Assembly: GCA_002292895.1 (NCBI GenBank)
Contig: DBCE01000096.1
Span: 13,900 to 22,374, forward strand
Source of the DNA: Phycisphaerales bacterium UBA966
Lineage (GTDB): Bacteria; Planctomycetota; Phycisphaerae; Phycisphaerales; SM1A02
Direction: 5' to 3'
Length of the DNA: 8,475 bases
The position numbers and the translations under genes are program-made. The notes beneath the pieces are model-generated. The model searched no databases and had not been told where the DNA came from. It saw nothing but the letters and a program-made list of their open reading frames with translations. Shown one piece after another: positions 5,877 to 8,475 of the stretch; the first letter of the stretch is position 1, and each line of letters begins with the position of its first letter.

Positions 5877-6710
5877 GTGCCAGAACCCACGTGGACACAG
5901 ACCCCAGTTGTAACTAAGAGAGCCGTTCCGGACGGCCTGTGGACGCAATGCCCCGAATGCGAAGAGACCATCTTCTGCAAGAGCCTTGAAGCCAACCTGA
6001 TGGTCTGCCCCAAGTGCGACCATCACATGCGCGTTTCCGCGCGTCAACGTATCGATCAGCTTCTTGACCCGGGCACCTTTGAGGCGTTGGACGCCGACAT
6101 GGCGCCGATGGACCCACTGGGGTTCGTTGATCAGAAGGCGTACATCGATCGCATCAAAGACACGCAGCGCAAGACCGGTGAGAACGACGGAGTGCAGACG
6201 GGCACTGGCTTCATCAAGGGTCGCAAGGTGGTGGTTGGAGTCATGGATTTCACATTCATGGCTGGATCGATGGGAAGCGTGGTCGGCGAACGCTTGACCC
6301 GCGCTATTGAGTACGCAACCGATCACAGTCTTCCGCTGGTCATTGTGTGTTGCTCGGGTGGAGCGCGCATGCAGGAGTCCGGATTCTCACTGATGCAGAT
6401 GGCCAAGACCAGCGCTGTGCTGGCGCGGTTTGATGATGCGGGCGGTTTGTATATCGCAGTGCTGGCGGACCCAACCACTGGTGGAGTCACCGCTAGTTAC
6501 GCCATGCTGGGCGATGTGATCTTTGCTGAACCAAAGGCGTTGATCGGATTTGCAGGTCCGCGAGTCATTCAACAGACCATTCGTCAAGAGCTTCCGCCTG
6601 GCTTCCAGACCGCTGAATTCCTTGAGAAAGCCGGCTTTCTTGACCGCATTGTGCATCGGTCTGCGTTGCGCACTGAAATCAGCCGCATCATTGACTACTC
6701 AGGAAAGTAG
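5877..6710 (+). CDS. accD: acetyl-CoA carboxylase carboxyltransferase subunit beta
   Basis: Beta half of the carboxyltransferase that moves carboxyl from carboxybiotin (on AccB) to acetyl-CoA, making malonyl-CoA for fatty acid synthesis; it pairs with AccA, which is not in this window. The 277-residue product is near the family norm. The N-terminal zinc ribbon is complete: CPEC (25-28) and CPKC (44-47), 15 residues apart. The crotonase-like core includes GTGFIKGRKVVVGVMDFTFMAGSMG (109-133), CSGGARMQE (159-167, acyl-CoA oxyanion site), DPTTGGVTASYAMLGD (198-213), EPKALIGFAGPRVIQQTI (218-235) and LPPGFQTAEFL-KAGFLDRIV (239-259). It starts with GTG, supported by AGGAG 6 nt upstream. The stop is closely followed by lnt, so the two are probably co-transcribed. 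Confidence 0.97.
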   Translation: MPEPTWTQTPVVTKRAVPDGLWTQCPECEETIFCKSLEANLMVCPKCDHHMRVSARQRIDQLLDPGTFEALDADMAPMDPLGFVDQKAYIDRIKDTQRKTGENDGVQTGTGFIKGRKVVVGVMDFTFMAGSMGSVVGERLTRAIEYATDHSLPLVIVCCSGGARMQESGFSLMQMAKTSAVLARFDDAGGLYIAVLADPTTGGVTASYAMLGDVIFAEPKALIGFAGPRVIQQTIRQELPPGFQTAEFLEKAGFLDRIVHRSALRTEISRIIDYSGK

Positions 6711-6728
6711 TCGTTGAGCTCTCCCGTG

Positions 6729-8475
6729 ATGACGGACGCTTCGGCGATTCTTCCCGTGACACCACTCCGGGCGGCGTGGTACGTGATCTTGTCTTCCATC
6801 ATCTTTGGATGCATGTTTCTACCGATCGGAGAAGTAGCGATCGCGGTGCCATTGGCCGCGGTGCCGTTGGTTTGGATCGTGCGTCGAACGCCCACCGCGG
6901 ACACTGCGCGCGCGGCGTTTCCGTGGCGCGTCGCGCTGGCGGTGGCCGGCGTGCTGTGGGTGAAATGGTTTGTGCTGCATTTCTGGCTGTTGCAAGTCAC
7001 TGTTGCTGGAACGCCGGGGCTCGCCGCCTTCTGCACGTTTCACGACCTGTTGGCTCTCTTTCTCTTAGTGTGTTGCGCCCGCGTCTTACCGGCGCGAACA
7101 CCGTGGTCACTGCTGCTTCCATTGGCGTTCGGCGCCGAGGAAGCATTTCGTGCAGCTGTGTTCTTTGACGGCTACCCGTGGTTTCGCTGGGGGCATCCAC
7201 TCATTGACTTCCCCATACTCACGCAGGGCGCAGACTTGATCGGCGAAATCTTCTGCTCGCTCTTGGTGCTTGCCTGTGCGGGTGCCATGGTGGATGCGCG
7301 TGACCGGGCACGTGAGCGCGCGAAGTCCCGCATACCTGATGATGCGGGCACGCAACTTGATCGCATTCGCCGAGTTGGCTTCTTGAGTGTGACGCCAGGC
7401 GCCGTGTTCTTTCTGCTGTTCTTAGGGTTTGCATTGTTGTACGGCTCTTGGCGACTTTCGCAGGCACCAACAGAGCAAGGCCCGGGCGTGCTTCTCATTC
7501 AGACCAACCTTCCCACAAGCAACAAAGTTGGATGGGCAGCCCGCGATCAAGTGCGTGACATACCAGCTTTCGCTGAGCTGACATTGCGCGGCGCGCGCGA
7601 CTGCATTGAGCGCGCGCAACCCATCGCGCTGGTGGCGTGGCCGGAGACCATGCTTGCTGGATACGGTCTGGAGCCGGAAACGATCGCCTTGCAAGAAGCG
7701 AACGGCTGGTTTCCTGGTGATCGATTCCAGAAGATCGCTTCTGCGCTCAGCGAACGGATCGGCGCGCCACTTTTGGTTGGGAGCCCAGTATTCATCGGCC
7801 TCCGAGAAGAGGACGATCGATTTGCTTGGGACAAGCAGTTCAACAGTGCGTACTTGGTGAATCAGAATCCGCCACCCTATCCGCGCTACGACAAGATCTT
7901 TCTGGCACCGTTTGGCGAGACCATGCCGTACATCTCCAATTGGGATTGGCTGGAGCGCTCGCTGCTGGCAGTTGGCGCGGCGGGCATGACCTTTGACCTT
8001 GACCGGGGCGGGGAGCCAGTGCGCTTTGAGATTCCTTGGCACGGGCGCACGGTGCGGATTGCGCCAGCAATCTGCTTTGAAGACGCCATGAGTTGGGTGA
8101 CGCGCGACTTGGTTTATCCCGCTTCGGGCGGGCGCACACGGGCTGCTGACCTCTTGGTGAACATCAGTAATGACGGCTGGTTTGGCTGGTATGACCTTGG
8201 CCGCACCCAACACCTGCAATTGGCTCGGTTTCGCTGCATTGAGACGCGCACGCCCATGGTTCGATCCGCTAATACGGGTCTGTGTGCGGCCATTGATTCG
8301 TCCGGTCGGGTCGTTGCATCTCCGCCGCCGCCGCGTACCAGCGCCTGGTTGTACGCCTCACCACCACTTGATGAACGAACCGCGCCCTTTGCGGGCGTTG
8401 GCGAAGTAGCATCAATTGCACTCATGCTGACCTGCACCGCCATCGTTGCTCTCCGGTTCGCTCGCAGGCATTCCG
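6729..8475 (+). CDS. lnt: apolipoprotein N-acyltransferase (truncated at right edge)
   Basis: Inner-membrane enzyme that N-acylates the lipidated cysteine of lipoproteins, the last maturation step. From ATG 6729 there are 582 open codons. About seven hydrophobic segments lie in the first 240 residues (roughly 15-33, 36-52, 68-90, 103-120, 126-145, 168-187, 218-239), with a very basic/acidic loop at 191-216 and the FFDGYPWFRWGHPL signature near 145-158. The nitrilase-like domain carries the triad Glu306 (WPET), Lys389 (YDK) and Cys449 (PAICFE), with Glu397 in PFGE, and the closing NISNDGWFGWYDLGRTQHLQLARFR (478-502). A final membrane helix spans about 557-578, so little of the gene is missing. 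Phe450 replaces the Tyr that follows the catalytic Cys in E. coli Lnt. The start is uncertain: GTG 6726 and TTG 6714 (with AGGA at 6701-6704) are in-frame alternatives. It lies 18 nt after accD. Confidence 0.95.
   Translation, partial: MTDASAILPVTPLRAAWYVILSSIIFGCMFLPIGEVAIAVPLAAVPLVWIVRRTPTADTARAAFPWRVALAVAGVLWVKWFVLHFWLLQVTVAGTPGLAAFCTFHDLLALFLLVCCARVLPARTPWSLLLPLAFGAEEAFRAAVFFDGYPWFRWGHPLIDFPILTQGADLIGEIFCSLLVLACAGAMVDARDRARERAKSRIPDDAGTQLDRIRRVGFLSVTPGAVFFLLFLGFALLYGSWRLSQAPTEQGPGVLLIQTNLPTSNKVGWAARDQVRDIPAFAELTLRGARDCIERAQPIALVAWPETMLAGYGLEPETIALQEANGWFPGDRFQKIASALSERIGAPLLVGSPVFIGLREEDDRFAWDKQFNSAYLVNQNPPPYPRYDKIFLAPFGETMPYISNWDWLERSLLAVGAAGMTFDLDRGGEPVRFEIPWHGRTVRIAPAICFEDAMSWVTRDLVYPASGGRTRAADLLVNISNDGWFGWYDLGRTQHLQLARFRCIETRTPMVRSANTGLCAAIDSSGRVVASPPPPRTSAWLYASPPLDERTAPFAGVGEVASIALMLTCTAIVALRFARRHS

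Noticed and set aside
7422..8219. 265-codon minus-strand open frame over lnt
   Set aside because: Antisense to the nitrilase-like domain of lnt, with all catalytic motifs intact on the other strand; the translated product shows no recognisable fold or motif.
8322..8333. Run of four CCG triplets
   Set aside because: In frame in lnt, coding for a Pro-rich loop; short and expected at this GC content.

Overview
This 8.5 kb window has high GC content and is densely packed with chromosomal housekeeping genes. I see no insertion sequence, prophage gene, CRISPR array, tRNA or rRNA. The gene set, the TlpA-type thioredoxin with a helical tail, the short -10/Shine-Dalgarno leaders and the protein sequence style suggest a planctomycete-like bacterium, possibly Phycisphaerae. 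That placement is an inference from gene style, not a database match.

Layout. On the minus strand, the left edge holds the 5' part of topA (DNA topoisomerase I, running off the window), preceded by miaA (tRNA dimethylallyltransferase). Only 16 bp separates the miaA start from the start of pgk (phosphoglycerate kinase), which reads the opposite way. From there everything is on the plus strand: pgk; a secreted TlpA-like thioredoxin with a TPR-like C-terminal half; rpe (ribulose-phosphate 3-epimerase), whose GTG start overlaps the thioredoxin stop; a histidine-phosphatase-fold protein that has lost its catalytic histidine; accD (acetyl-CoA carboxylase beta subunit); and lnt (apolipoprotein N-acyltransferase), which is cut by the right edge close to its natural end.

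Transcription units. From spacing and -10-like hexamers I infer miaA (possibly with topA, which also has its own candidate promoter), pgk alone, tlpA-like/rpe/pseudo-phosphatase, and accD/lnt. pgk and rpe serve central carbon metabolism. accD feeds fatty acid synthesis and lnt uses phospholipid acyl chains to mature lipoproteins, so the last pair has an envelope-lipid theme. The thioredoxin acts outside the cytoplasm.

Most of the window is ordinary. The points that deserve a second look are the intact but apparently dead histidine phosphatase (RHG changed to RPA), an 11-bp perfect hairpin over the conserved start of rpe, the very tight miaA/pgk divergent start with a predicted leaderless pgk mRNA, and altered phosphate-binding loops in Rpe. 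I did not find a convincing new multi-gene system.
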